Positions 1 through 13,400 of a stretch of 64,000 nt of DNA are shown one piece after another. Positions within the stretch are counted from its first letter, which is position 1. Each line of letters starts with the position of its first letter. The notes below the pieces were generated by a model, which did no database searches, was not told where the DNA came from, and was given only the letters and a program-made list of their open reading frames with translations. The translations under genes and the position numbers were made by a program. The DNA comes from Siphonodentalium dalli (lineage: Eukaryota > Mollusca > Scaphopoda > Gadilida > Siphonodentaliidae): the NCBI GenBank assembly GCA_032622095.1, contig CP136061.1, positions 188,238,369-188,302,368 on the forward strand, in the 5' to 3' direction.

Positions 1-400
1 GACAGTAAAAATGGTTGGAATCGGTGACAAGAAAAAAATTGACAAAGTTTGCACCCCTCCCCGGGTCAACAAATTGTTTTCGGACCTTGGTGAAAATTTC
101 CCCGATTCGTGGCCTTTCGTTAGTTAACACGATTACGAGAACCGAATTCAGCTGCTTGACTTCTTACAGGAGAAAATCTGCGCACAAACTTTTTCCAAAA
201 TTTTTGTTTAAGGGCCATAACTCTGGTAAGCAAGTTAGGACACCAACCTAAATGTCCCGAGTCGCTGTAGGTCGGCAAGGTACACATACCTACCAAGTTT
301 CAATGTTTTATCTTTTAAACTTTCTGAGATATAAGGGTTACAAAATATATTAAGAATAAATAATAATAATAATAGTGAAAAATAAAAAATTGAATAACAA

Positions 401-430
401 TATACTTCCATATTAAAATATGGAAGTATA
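401..430. repeat. 30-bp inverted repeat inside each satellite unit
   Basis: Arms 401-414 (TATACTTCCATATT) and 417-430 (AATATGGAAGTATA) are exact reverse complements separated by AA. The same hairpin recurs in every unit, for example at 1648-1677 and 26591-26620. The final copy forms the right edge of the array. It could extrude as a cruciform or act as a breakpoint; this role is inferred. Confidence 0.9.
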
Positions 431-888
431 ATAAGGGAATCGCTCGGAATTGATTGGAATGTCGATAGTATGGTTTATTGACATTTCTGTGTTCAGTTGG
501 AACGTTCTGGTGTGACCCCCACCATTGCCTCGAAATTTGATGACGCGGGTAGAAAAGTCGCCATATATCGGCCAATTTTCGAGATATCGAGCTAATATTT
601 GCGCCATTGTGTCCGTATTTTATGCCCCTATAATATTTACCAGGGTTTTGGTGAGGTATTGCGCCGATATTTTACTATGTAGGCCAATATGTATGTTGTT
701 CAGTTTATACTTTTCGAATATCTCTCGCCTCTATCGACATACTGCGGCAAGTGGGTAATCGTTTAGAAGTACTAGAAATTCCCCATCGAATGACACCAAA
801 CACGTGACGATTGGTTGAAGGAATTTAAATTCATAGTGCATTTTATGTAAACTTGAAAAAAAGGAAGGGGCCACAATTTCTACATTTC

Positions 889-1480
889 TCAACCGATTCA
901 TAAAATTCACTCATAATGACACTCAGTACATCTTATAGATACTTCACAACAAGTTTAGTTCAAATCAGCGACAAGAATTTTTTTTACAACTTTTGCCCCT
1001 CCCCTAGCCCTGAAAAAATTGAGCCGACCTTTGTCAAAATGTCCTGGTTTGGTCTTCTGTCTATGTTTAAGACGCTCACATAGAGCAAATCCAGCTGTTG
1101 CGCTTCGTCTAGGAGAAGATCGGGACACAAGCACTTTCTACACATGGACTTTATTAGTACATTTTTCGATGTGTTATAACTTGGTCATTTCTCACCCGAT
1201 TTACAAAATTCTTTCACGAGTAGCATCAGTACATCGTATAGATACCCGACAGTAAAAATGGTTGGAATCGGTGACAAGAAAAAAATTGACAAAGTTTGCA
1301 CCCCTCCCCGGGTCAACAAATTGTTTTCGGACCTTGGTGAAAATTTCCCCGATTCGTGGCCTTTCGTTAGTTAACACGATTACGAGAACCGAATTCAGCT
1401 GCTTGACTTCTTACAGGAGAAAATCTGCGCACAAACTTTTTCCAAAATTTTTGTTTAAGGGCCATAACTCTGGTAAGCAA
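889..1480 (+). repeat. Two diverged ~300-bp subunits inside the satellite unit
   Basis: Bases 889-1189 align with 1190-~1480, which runs into the next unit. Shared landmarks are CTCAACCGATT versus CTCACCCGATT, CAGTACATCTTATAGATAC versus CAGTACATCGTATAGATAC, and GCGACAAGAATT versus GGTGACAAGAAAAA. A CAGCTG...AGGAGAA block is also shared. A partial third copy may precede 889. The rest of the unit (about 235-835) shows no such relation. The 1247-bp unit therefore looks like ancient ~300-bp tandem repeats plus a ~600-bp foreign segment, now amplified as one. Confidence 0.8.
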
Positions 1481-4400
1481 GTTAGGACACCAACCTAAAT
1501 GTCCCGAGTCGCTGTAGGTCGGCAAGGTACACATACCTACCAAATTTCAATGTTTTATCTTTTAAACTTTCTGAGATATAAGGGTTACAAAATATATTAA
1601 GAATAAATAATAATAATAATAGTGAAAAATAAAAAATTGAATAACAATATACTTCCATATTAAAATATGGAAGTATAATAAGGGAATCGCTCGGAATTGA
1701 TTGGAATGTCGATAGTATGGTTTATTGACATTTCTGTGTTCAGTTGGAACGTTCTGGTGTGACCCCCACCATTGCCTCGAAATTTGATGACGCGGGTAGA
1801 AAAGTCGCCATATATCGGCCAATTTTCGAGATATCGAGCTAATATTTGCGCCATTGTGTCCGTATTTTATGCCCCTATAATATTTACCAGGGTTTTGGTG
1901 AGGTATTGCGCCGATATTTTACTATGTAGGCCAATATGTATGTTGTTCAGTTTATACTTTTCGAATATCTCTCGCCTCTATCGACATACTGCGGCAAGTG
2001 GGTAATCGTTTAGAAGTACTAGAAATTCCCCATCGAATGACACCAAACACGTGACGATTGGTTGAAGGAATTTAAATTCATAGTGCATTTTATGTAAACT
2101 TGAAAAAAAGGAAGGGGCCACAATTTCTACATTTCTCAACCGATTCATAAAATTCACTCATAATGACACTCAGTACATCTTATAGATACTTCACAACAAG
2201 TTTAGTTCAAATCAGCGACAAGAATTTTTTTTACAACTTTTGCCCCTCCCCTAGCCCTGAAAAAATTGAGCCGACCTTTGTCAAAATGTCCTGGTTTGGT
2301 CTTCTGTCTATGTTTAAGACGCTCACATAGAGCAAATCCAGCTGTTGCGCTTCGTCTAGGAGAAGATCGGGACACAAGCACTTTCTACACATGGACTTTA
2401 TTAGTACATTTTTCGATGTGTTATAACTTGGTCATTTCTCACCCGATTTACAAAATTCTTTCACGAGTAGCATCAGTACATCGTATAGATACCCGACAGT
2501 AAAAATGGTTGGAATCGGTGACAAGAAAAAAATTGACAAAGTTTGCACCCCTCCCCGGGTCAACAAATTGTTTTCGGACCTTGGTGAAAATTTCCCCGAT
2601 TCGTGGCCTTTCGTTAGTTAACACGATTACGAGAACCGAATTCAGCTGCTTGACTTCTTACAGGAGAAAATCTGCGCACAAACTTTTTCCAAAATTTTTG
2701 TTTAAGGGCCATAACTCTGGTAAGCAAGTTAGGACACCAACCTAAATGTCCCGAATCGCTGTAGGTCGGCAAGGTACACATACCTACCAAGTTTCAATGT
2801 TTTATCTTTTAAACTTTCTGAGATATAAGGGTTACAAAATATATTAAGAATAAATAATAATAATAATAGTGAAAAATAAAAAATTGAATAACAATATACT
2901 TCCATATTAAAATATGGAAGTATAATAAGGGAATCGCTCGGAATTGATTGGAATGTCGATAGTATGGTTTATTGACATTTCTGTGTTCAGTTGGAACGTT
3001 CTGGTGTGACCCCCACCATTGCCTCGAAATTTGATGACGCGGGTAGAAAAGTCGCCATATATCGGCCAATTTTCGAGATATCGAGCTAATATTTGCGCCA
3101 TTGTGTCCGTATTTTATGCCCCTATAATATTTACCAGGGTTTTGGTGAGGTATTGCGCCGATATTTTACTATGTAGGCCAATATGTATGTTGTTCAGTTT
3201 ATACTTTTCGAATATCTCTCGCCTCTATCGACATACTGCGGCAAGTGGGTAATCGTTTAGAAGTACTAGAAATTCCCCATCGAATGACACCAAACACGTG
3301 ACGATTGGTTGAAGGAATTTAAATTCATAGTGCATTTTATGTAAACTTGAAAAAAAGGAAGGGGCCACAATTTCTACATTTCTCAACCGATTCATAAAAT
3401 TCACTCATAATGACACTCAGTACATCTTATAGATACTTCACAACAAGTTTAGTTCAAATCAGCGACAAGAATTTTTTTTACAACTTTTGCCCCTCCCCTA
3501 GCCCTGAAAAAATTGAGCCGACCTTTGTCAAAATGTCCTGGTTTGGTCTTCTGTCTATGTTTAAGACGCTCACATAGAGCAAATCCAGCTGTTGCGCTTC
3601 GTCTAGGAGAAGATCGGGACACAAGCACTTTCTACACATGGACTTTATTAGTACATTTTTCGATGTGTTATAACTTGGTCATTTCTCACCCGATTTACAA
3701 AATTCTTTCACGAGTAGCATCAGTACATCGTATAGATACCCGACAGTAAAAATGGTTGGAATCGGTGACAAGAAAAAAATTGACAAAGTTTGCACCCCTC
3801 CCCGGGTCAACAAATTGTTTTCGGACCTTGGTGAAAATTTCCCCGATTCGTGGCCTTTCGTTAGTTAACACGATTACGAGAACCGAATTCAGCTGCTTGA
3901 CTTCTTACAGGAGAAAATCTGCGCACAAACTTTTTCCAAAATTTTTGTTTAAGGGCCATAACTCTGGTAAGCAAGTTAGGACACCAACCTAAATGTCCCG
4001 AGTCGCTGTAGGTCGGCAAGGTACACATACCTACCAAGTTTCAATGTTTTATCTTTTAAACTTTCTGAGATATAAGGGTTACAAAATATATTAAGAATAA
4101 ATAATAATAATAATAGTGAAAAATAAAAAATTGAATAACAATATACTTCCATATTAAAATATGGAAGTATAATAAGGGAATCGCTCGGAATTGATTGGAA
4201 TGTCGATAGTATGGTTTATTGACATTTCTGTGTTCAGTTGGAACGTTCTGGTGTGACCCCCACCATTGCCTCGAAATTTGATGACGCGGGTAGAAAAGTC
4301 GCCATATATCGGCCAATTTTCGAGATATCGAGCTAATATTTGCGCCATTGTGTCCGTATTTTATGCCCCTATAATATTTACCAGGGTTTTGGTGAGGTAT

Positions 4401-7400
4401 TGCGCCGATATTTTACTATGTAGGCCAATATGTATGTTGTTCAGTTTATACTTTTCGAATATCTCTCGCCTCTATCGACATACTGCGGCAAGTGGGTAAT
4501 CGTTTAGAAGTACTAGAAATTCCCCATCGAATGACACCAAACACGTGACGATTGGTTGAAGGAATTTAAATTCATAGTGCATTTTATGTAAACTTGAAAA
4601 AAAGGAAGGGGCCACAATTTCTACATTTCTCAACCGATTCATAAAATTCACTCATAATGACACTCAGTACATCTTATAGATACTTCACAACAAGTTTAGT
4701 TCAAATCAGCGACAAGAATTTTTTTTACAACTTTTGCCCCTCCCCTAGCCCGGAAAAAATTGAGCCGACCTTTGTCAAAATGTCCTGGTTTGGTCTTCTG
4801 TCTATGTTTAAGACGCTCACATAGAGCAAATCCAGCTGTTGCGCTTCGTCTAGGAGAAGATCGGGACACAAGCACTTTCTACACATGGACTTTATTAGTA
4901 CATTTTTCGATGTGTTATAACTTGGTCATTTCTCACCCGATTTACAAAATTCTTTCACGAGTAGCATCAGTACATCGTATAGATACCCGACAGTAAAAAT
5001 GGTTGGAATCGGTGACAAGAAAAAATTTGACAAAGTTTGCACCCCTCCCCGGGTCAACAAATTGTTTTCGGACCTTGGTGAAAATTTCCCCGATTCGTGG
5101 CCTTTCGTTAGTTAACACGATTACGAGAACCGAATTCAGCTGCTTGACTTCTTACAGGAGAAAATCTGCGCACAAACTTTTTCCAAAATTTTTGTTTAAG
5201 GGCCATAACTCTGGTAAGCAAGTTAGGACACCAACCTAAATGTCCCGAGTCGCTGTAGGTCGGCAAGGTACACATACCTACCAAATTTCAATGTTTTATC
5301 TTTTAAACTTTCTGAGATATAAGGGTTACAAAATATATTAAGAATAAATAATAATAATAATAGTGAAAAATAAAAAATTGAATAACAATATACTTCCATA
5401 TTAAAATATGGAAGTATAATAAGGGAATCGCTCGGAATTGATTGGAATGTCGATAGTATGGTTTATTGACATTTCTGTGTTCAGTTGGAACGTTCTGGTG
5501 TGACCCCCACCATTGCCTCGAAATTTGATGACGCGGGTAGAAAAGTCGCCATATATCGGCCAATTTTCGAGATATCGAGCTAATATTTGCGCCATTGTGT
5601 CCGTATTTTATGCCCCTATAATATTTACCAGGGTTTTGGTGAGGTATTGCGCCGATATTTTACTATGTAGGCCAATATGTATGTTGTTCAGTTTATACTT
5701 TTCGAATATCTCTCGCCTCTATCGACATACTGCGGCAAGTGGGTAATCGTTTAGAAGTACTAGAAATTCCCCATCGAATGACACCAAACACGTGACGATT
5801 GGTTGAAGGAATTTAAATTCATAGTGCATTTTATGTAAACTTGAAAAAAAGGAAGGGGCCACAATTTCTACATTTCTCAACCGATTCATAAAATTCACTC
5901 ATAATGACACTCAGTACATCTTATAGATACTTCACAACAAGTTTAGTTCAAATCAGCGACAAGAATTTTTTTTACAACTTTTGCCCCTCCCCTAGCCCGG
6001 AAAAAATTGAGCCGACCTTTGTCAAAATGTCCTGGTTTGGTCTTCTGTCTATGTTTAAGACGCTCACATAGAGCAAATCCAGCTGTTGCGCTTCGTCTAG
6101 GAGAAGATCGGGACACAAGCACTTTCTACACATGGACTTTATTAGTACATTTTTCGATGTGTTATAACTTGGTCATTTCTCACCCGATTTACAAAATTCT
6201 TTCACGAGTAGCATCAGTACATCGTATAGATACCCGACAGTAAAAATGGTTGGAATCGGTGACAAGAAAAAAATTGACAAAGTTTGCACCCCTCCCCGGG
6301 TCAACAAATTGTTTTCGGACCTTGGTGAAAATTTCCCCGATTCGTGGCCTTTCGTTAGTTAACACGATTACGAGAACCGAATTCAGCTGCTTGACTTCTT
6401 ACAGGAGAAAATCTGCGCACAAACTTTTTCCAAAATTTTTGTTTAAGGGCCATAACTCTGGTAAGCAAGTTAGGACACCAACCTAAATGTCCCGAGTCGC
6501 TGTAGGTCGGCAAGGTACACATACCTACCAAGTTTCAATGTTTTATCTTTTAAACTTTCTGAGATATAAGGGTTACAAAATATATTAAGAATAAATAATA
6601 ATAATAATAGTGAAAAATAAAAAATTGAATAACAATATACTTCCATATTAAAATATGGAAGTATAATAAGGGAATCGCTCGGAATTGATTGGAATGTCGA
6701 TAGTATGGTTTATTGACATTTCTGTGTTCAGTTGGAACGTTCTGGTGTGACCCCCACCATTGCCTCGAAATTTGATGACGCGGGTAGAAAAGTCGCCATA
6801 TATCGGCCAATTTTCGAGATATCGAGCTAATATTTGCGCCATTGTGTCCGTATTTTATGCCCATATAATATTTACCAGGGTTTTGGTGAGGTATTGCGCC
6901 GATATTTTACTATGTAGGCCAATATGTATGTTGTTCAGTTTATACTTTTCGAATATCTCTCGCCTCTATCGACATACTGCGGCAAGTGGGTAATCGTTTA
7001 GAAGTACTAGAAATTCCCCATCGAATGACACCAAACACGTGACGATTGGTTGAAGGAATTTAAATTCATAGTGCATTTTATGTAAACTTGAAAAAAAGGA
7101 AGGGGCCACAATTTCTACATTTCTCAACCGATTCATAAAATTCACTCATAATGACACTCAGTACATCTTATATATACTTCACAACAAGTTTAGTTCAAAT
7201 CAGCGACAAGAATTTTTTTTACAACTTTTGCCCCTCCCCTAGCCCGGAAAAAATTAAGCCGACCTTTGTCAAAATGTCCTGGTTTGGTCTTCTGTCTATG
7301 TTTAAGACGCTCACATAGAGCAAATCCAGCTGTTGCGCTTCGTCTAGGAGAAGATCGGGACACAAGCACTTTCTACACATGGACTTTATTAGTACATTTT

Positions 7401-10400
7401 TCGATGTGTTATAACTTGGTCATTTCTCACCCGATTTACAAAATTCTTTCACGAGTAGCATCAGTACATCGTATAGATACCCGACAGTAAAAATGGTTGG
7501 AATCGGTGACAAGAAAAAATTTGACAAAGTTTGCACCCCTCCCCGGGTCAACAAATTGTTTTCGGACCTTGGTGAAAATTTCCCCGATTCGTGGCCTTTC
7601 ATTAGTTAACACGATTACGAGAACCGAATTCAGCTGCTTGACTTCTTACAGGAGAAAATCTGCGCACAAACTTTTTCCAAAATTTTTGTTTAAGGGCCAT
7701 AACTCTGGTAAGCAAGTTAGGACACCAACCTAAATGTCCCGAGTCGCTGTAGGTCGGCAAGGTACACATACCTACCAAATTTCAATGTTTTATCTTTTAA
7801 ACTTTCTGAGATATAAGGGTTACAAAATATATTAAGAATAAATAATAATAATAATAGTGAAAAATAAAAAATTGAATAACAATATACTTCCATATTAAAA
7901 TATGGAAGTATAATAAGGGAATCGCTCGGAATTGATTGGAATGTCGATAGTATGGTTTATTGACATTTCTGTGTTCAGTTGGAACGTTCTGGTGTGACCC
8001 CCACCATTGCCTCGAAATTTGATGACGCGGGTAGAAAAGTCGCCATATATCGGCCAATTTTCGAGATATCGAGCTAATATTTGCGCCATTGTGTCCGTAT
8101 TTTATGCCCCTATAATATTTACCAGGGTTTTGGTGAGGTATTGCGCCGATATTTTACTATGTAGGCCAATATGTATGTTGTTCAGTTTATACTTTTCGAA
8201 TATCTCTCGCCTCTATCGACATACTGCGGCAAGTGGGTAATCGTTTAGAAGTACTAGAAATTCCCCATCGAATGACACCAAACACGTGACGATTGGTTGA
8301 AGGAATTTAAATTCATAGTGCATTTTATGTAAACTTGAAAAAAAGGAAGGGGCCACAATTTCTACATTTCTCAACCGATTCATAAAATTCACTCATAATG
8401 ACACTCAGTACATCTTATAGATACTTCACAACAAGTTTAGTTCAAATCAGCGACAATAATTTTTTTTACAACTTTTGCCCCTCCCCTAGCCCGGAAAAAA
8501 TTGAGCCGACCTTTGTCAAAATGTCCTGGTTTGGTCTTCTGTCTATGTTTAAGACGCTCACATAGAGCAAATCCAGCTGTTGCGCTTCGTCTAGGAGAAG
8601 ATCGGGACACAAGCACTTTCTACACATGGACTTTATTAGTACATTTTTCGATGTGTTATAACTTGGTCATTTCTCACCCGATTTACAAAATTCTTTCACG
8701 AGTAGCATCAGTACATCGTATAGATACCCGACAGTAAAAATGGTTGGAATCGGTGACAAGAAAAAATTTGACAAAGTTTGCACCCCTCCCCGGGTCAACA
8801 AATTGTTTTCGGACCTTGGTGAAAATTTCCCCGATTCGTGGCCTTTCGTTAGTTAACACGATTACGAGAACCGAATTCAGCTGCTTGACTTCTTACAGGA
8901 GAAAATCTGCGCACAAACTTTTTCCAAAATTTTTGTTTAAGGGCCATAACTCTGGTAAGCAAGTTAGGACACCAACCTAAATGTCCCGAGTCGCTGTAGG
9001 TCGGCAAGGTACACATACCTACCAAGTTTCAATGTTTTATCTTTTAAACTTTCTGAGATATAAGGGTTACAAAATATATTAAGAATAAATAATAATAATA
9101 ATAGTGAAAAATAAAAAATTGAATAACAATATACTTCCATATTAAAATATGGAAGTATAATAAGGGAATCGCTCGGAATTGATTGGAATGTCGATAGTAT
9201 GGTTTATTGACATTTCTGTGTTCAGTTGGAACGTTCTGGTGTGACCCCCACCATTGCCTCGAAATTTGATGACGCGGGTAGAAAAGTCGCCATATATCGG
9301 CCAATTTTCGAGATATCGAGCTAATATTTGCGCCATTGTGTCCGTATTTTATGCCCCTATAATATTTACCAGGGTTTTGGTGAGGTATTGCGCCGATATT
9401 TTACTATGTAGGCCAATATGTATGTTGTTCAGTTTATACTTTTCGAATATCTCTCGCCTCTATCGACATACTGCGGCAAGTGGGTAATCGTTTAGAAGTA
9501 CTAGAAATTCCCCATCGAATGACACCAAACACGTGACGATTGGTTGAAGGAATTTAAATTCATAGTGCATTTTATGTAAACTTGAAAAAAAGGAAGGGGC
9601 CACAATTTCTACATTTCTCAACCGATTCATAAAATTCACTCATAATGACACTCAGTACATCTTATATATACTTCACAACAAGTTTAGTTCAAATCAGCGA
9701 CAAGAATTTTTTTTACAACTTTTGCCCCTCCCCTAGCCCGGAAAAAATTAAGCCGACCTTTGTCAAAATGTCCTGGTTTGGTCTTCTGTCTATGTTTAAG
9801 ACGCTCACATAGAGCAAATCCAGCTGTTGCGCTTCGTCTAGGAGAAGATCGGGACACAAGCACTTTCTACACATGGACTTTATTAGTACATTTTTCGATG
9901 TGTTATAACTTGGTCATTTCTCACCCGATTTACAAAATTCTTTCACGAGTAGCATCAGTACATCGTATAGATACCCGACAGTAAAAATGGTTGGAATCGG
10001 TGACAAGAAAAAATTTGACAAAGTTTGCACCCCTCCCCGGGTCAACAAATTGTTTTCGGACCTTGGTGAAAATTTCCCCGATTCGTGGCCTTTCGTTAGT
10101 TAACACGATTACGAGAACCGAATTCAGCTGCTTGACTTCTTACAGGAGAAAATCTGCGCACAAACTTTTTCCAAAATTTTTGTTTAAGGGCCATAACTCT
10201 GGTAAGCAAGTTAGGACACCAACCTAAATGTCCCGAGTCGCTGTAGGTCGGCAAGGTACACATACCTACCAAATTTCAATGTTTTATCTTTTAAACTTTC
10301 TGAGATATAAGGGTTACAAAATATATTAAGAATAAATAATAATAATAATAGTGAAAAATAAAAAATTGAATAACAATATACTTCCATATTAAAATATGGA

Positions 10401-13400
10401 AGTATAATAAGGGAATCGCTCGGAATTGATTGGAATGTCGATAGTATGGTTTATTGACATTTCTGTGTTCAGTTGGAACGTTCTGGTGTGACCCCCACCA
10501 TTGCCTCGAAATTTGATGACGCGGGTAGAAAAGTCGCCATATATCGGCCAATTTTCGAGATATCGAGCTAATATTTGCGCCATTGTGTCCGTATTTTATG
10601 CCCCTATAATATTTACCAGGGTTTTGGTGAGGTATTGCGCCGATATTTTACTATGTAGGCCAATATGTATGTTGTTCAGTTTATACTTTTCGAATATCTC
10701 TCGCCTCTATCGACATACTGCGGCAAGTGGGTAATCGTTTAGAAGTACTAGAAATTCCCCATCGAATGACACCAAACACGTGACGATTGGTTGAAGGAAT
10801 TTAAATTCATAGTGCATTTTATGTAAACTTGAAAAAAAGGAAGGGGCCACAATTTCTACATTTCTCAACCGATTCATAAAATTCACTCATAATGACACTC
10901 AGTACATCTTATAGATACTTCACAACAAGTTTAGTTCAAATCAGCGACAAGAATTTTTTTTACAACTTTTGCCCCTCCCCTAGCCCGGAAAAAATTGAGC
11001 CGACCTTTGTCAAAATGTCCTGGTTTGGTCTTCTGTCTATGTTTAAGACGCTCACATAGAGCAAATCCAGCTGTTGCGCTTCGTCTAGGAGAAGATCGGG
11101 ACACAAGCACTTTCTACACATGGACTTTATTAGTACATTTTTCGATGTGTTATAACTTGGTCATTTCTCACCCGATTTACAAAATTCTTTCACGAGTAGC
11201 ATCAGTACATCGTATAGATACCCGACAGTAAAAATGGTTGGAATCGGTGACAAGAAAAAATTTGACAAAGTTTGCACCCCTCCCCGGGTCAACAAATTGT
11301 TTTCGGACCTTGGTGAAAATTTCCCCGATTCGTGGCCTTTCGTTAGTTAACACGATTACGAGAACCGAATTCAGCTGCTTGACTTCTTACAGGAGAAAAT
11401 CTGCGCACAAACTTTTTCCAAAATTTTTGTTTAAGGGCCATAACTCTGGTAAGCAAGTTAGGACACCAACCTAAATGTCCCGAGTCGCTGTAGGTCGGCA
11501 AGGTACACATACCTACCAAATTTCAATGTTTTATCTTTTAAACTTTCTGAGATATAAGGGTTACAAAATATATTAAGAATAAATAATAATAATAATAGTG
11601 AAAAATAAAAAATTGAATAACAATATACTTCCATATTAAAATATGGAAGTATAATAAGGGAATCGCTCGGAATTGATTGGAATGTCGATAGTATGGTTTA
11701 TTGACATTTCTGTGTTCAGTTGGAACGTTCTGGTGTGACCCCCACCATTGCCTCGAAATTTGATGACGCGGGTAGAAAAGTCGCCATATATCGGCCAATT
11801 TTCGAGATATCGAGCTAATATTTGCGCCATTGTGTCCGTATTTTATGCCCCTATAATATTTACCAGGGTTTTGGTGAGGTATTGCGCCGATATTTTACTA
11901 TGTAGGCCAATATGTATGTTGTTCAGTTTATACTTTTCGAATATCTCTCGCCTCTATCGACATACTGCGGCAAGTGGGTAATCGTTTAGAAGTACTAGAA
12001 ATTCCCCATCGAATGACACCAAACACGTGACGATTGGTTGAAGGAATTTAAATTCATAGTGCATTTTATGTAAACTTGAAAAAAAGGAAGGGGCCACAAT
12101 TTCTACATTTCTCAACCGATTCATAAAATTCACTCATAATGACACTCAGTACATCTTATATATACTTCACAACAAGTTTAGTTCAAATCAGCGACAAGAA
12201 TTTTTTTTACAACTTTTGCCCCTCCCCTAGCCCGGAAAAAATTAAGCCGACCTTTGTCAAAATGTCCTGGTTTGGTCTTCTGTCTATGTTTAAGACGCTC
12301 ACATAGAGCAAATCCAGCTGTTGCGCTTCGTCTAGGAGAAGATCGGGACACAAGCACTTTCTACACATGGACTTTATTAGTACATTTTTCGATGTGTTAT
12401 AACTTGGTCATTTCTCACCCGATTTACAAAATTCTTTCACGAGTAGCATCAGTACATCGTATAGATACCCGACAGTAAAAATGGTTGGAATCGGTGACAA
12501 GAAAAAATTTGACAAAGTTTGCACCCCTCCCCGGGTCAACAAATTGTTTTCGGACCTTGGTGAAAATTTCCCCGATTCGTGGCCTTTCATTAGTTAACAC
12601 GATTACGAGAACCGAATTCAGCTGCTTGACTTCTTACAGGAGAAAATCTGCGCACAAACTTTTTCCAAAATTTTTGTTTAAGGGCCATAACTCTGGTAAG
12701 CAAGTTAGGACACCAACCTAAATGTCCCGAGTCGCTGTAGGTCGGCAAGGTACACATACCTACCAAATTTCAATGTTTTATCTTTTAAACTTTCTGAGAT
12801 ATAAGGGTTACAAAATATATTAAGAATAAATAATAATAATAATAGTGAAAAATAAAAAATTGAATAACAATATACTTCCATATTAAAATATGGAAGTATA
12901 ATAAGGGAATCGCTCGGAATTGATTGGAATGTCGATAGTATGGTTTATTGACATTTCTGTGTTCAGTTGGAACGTTCTGGTGTGACCCCCACCATTGCCT
13001 CGAAATTTGATGACGCGGGTAGAAAAGTCGCCATATATCGGCCAATTTTCGAGATATCGAGCTAATATTTGCGCCATTGTGTCCGTATTTTATGCCCCTA
13101 TAATATTTACCAGGGTTTTGGTGAGGTATTGCGCCGATATTTTACTATGTAGGCCAATATGTATGTTGTTCAGTTTATACTTTTCGAATATCTCTCGCCT
13201 CTATCGACATACTGCGGCAAGTGGGTAATCGTTTAGAAGTACTAGAAATTCCCCATCGAATGACACCAAACACGTGACGATTGGTTGAAGGAATTTAAAT
13301 TCATAGTGCATTTTATGTAAACTTGAAAAAAAGGAAGGGGCCACAATTTCTACATTTCTCAACCGATTCATAAAATTCACTCATAATGACACTCAGTACA

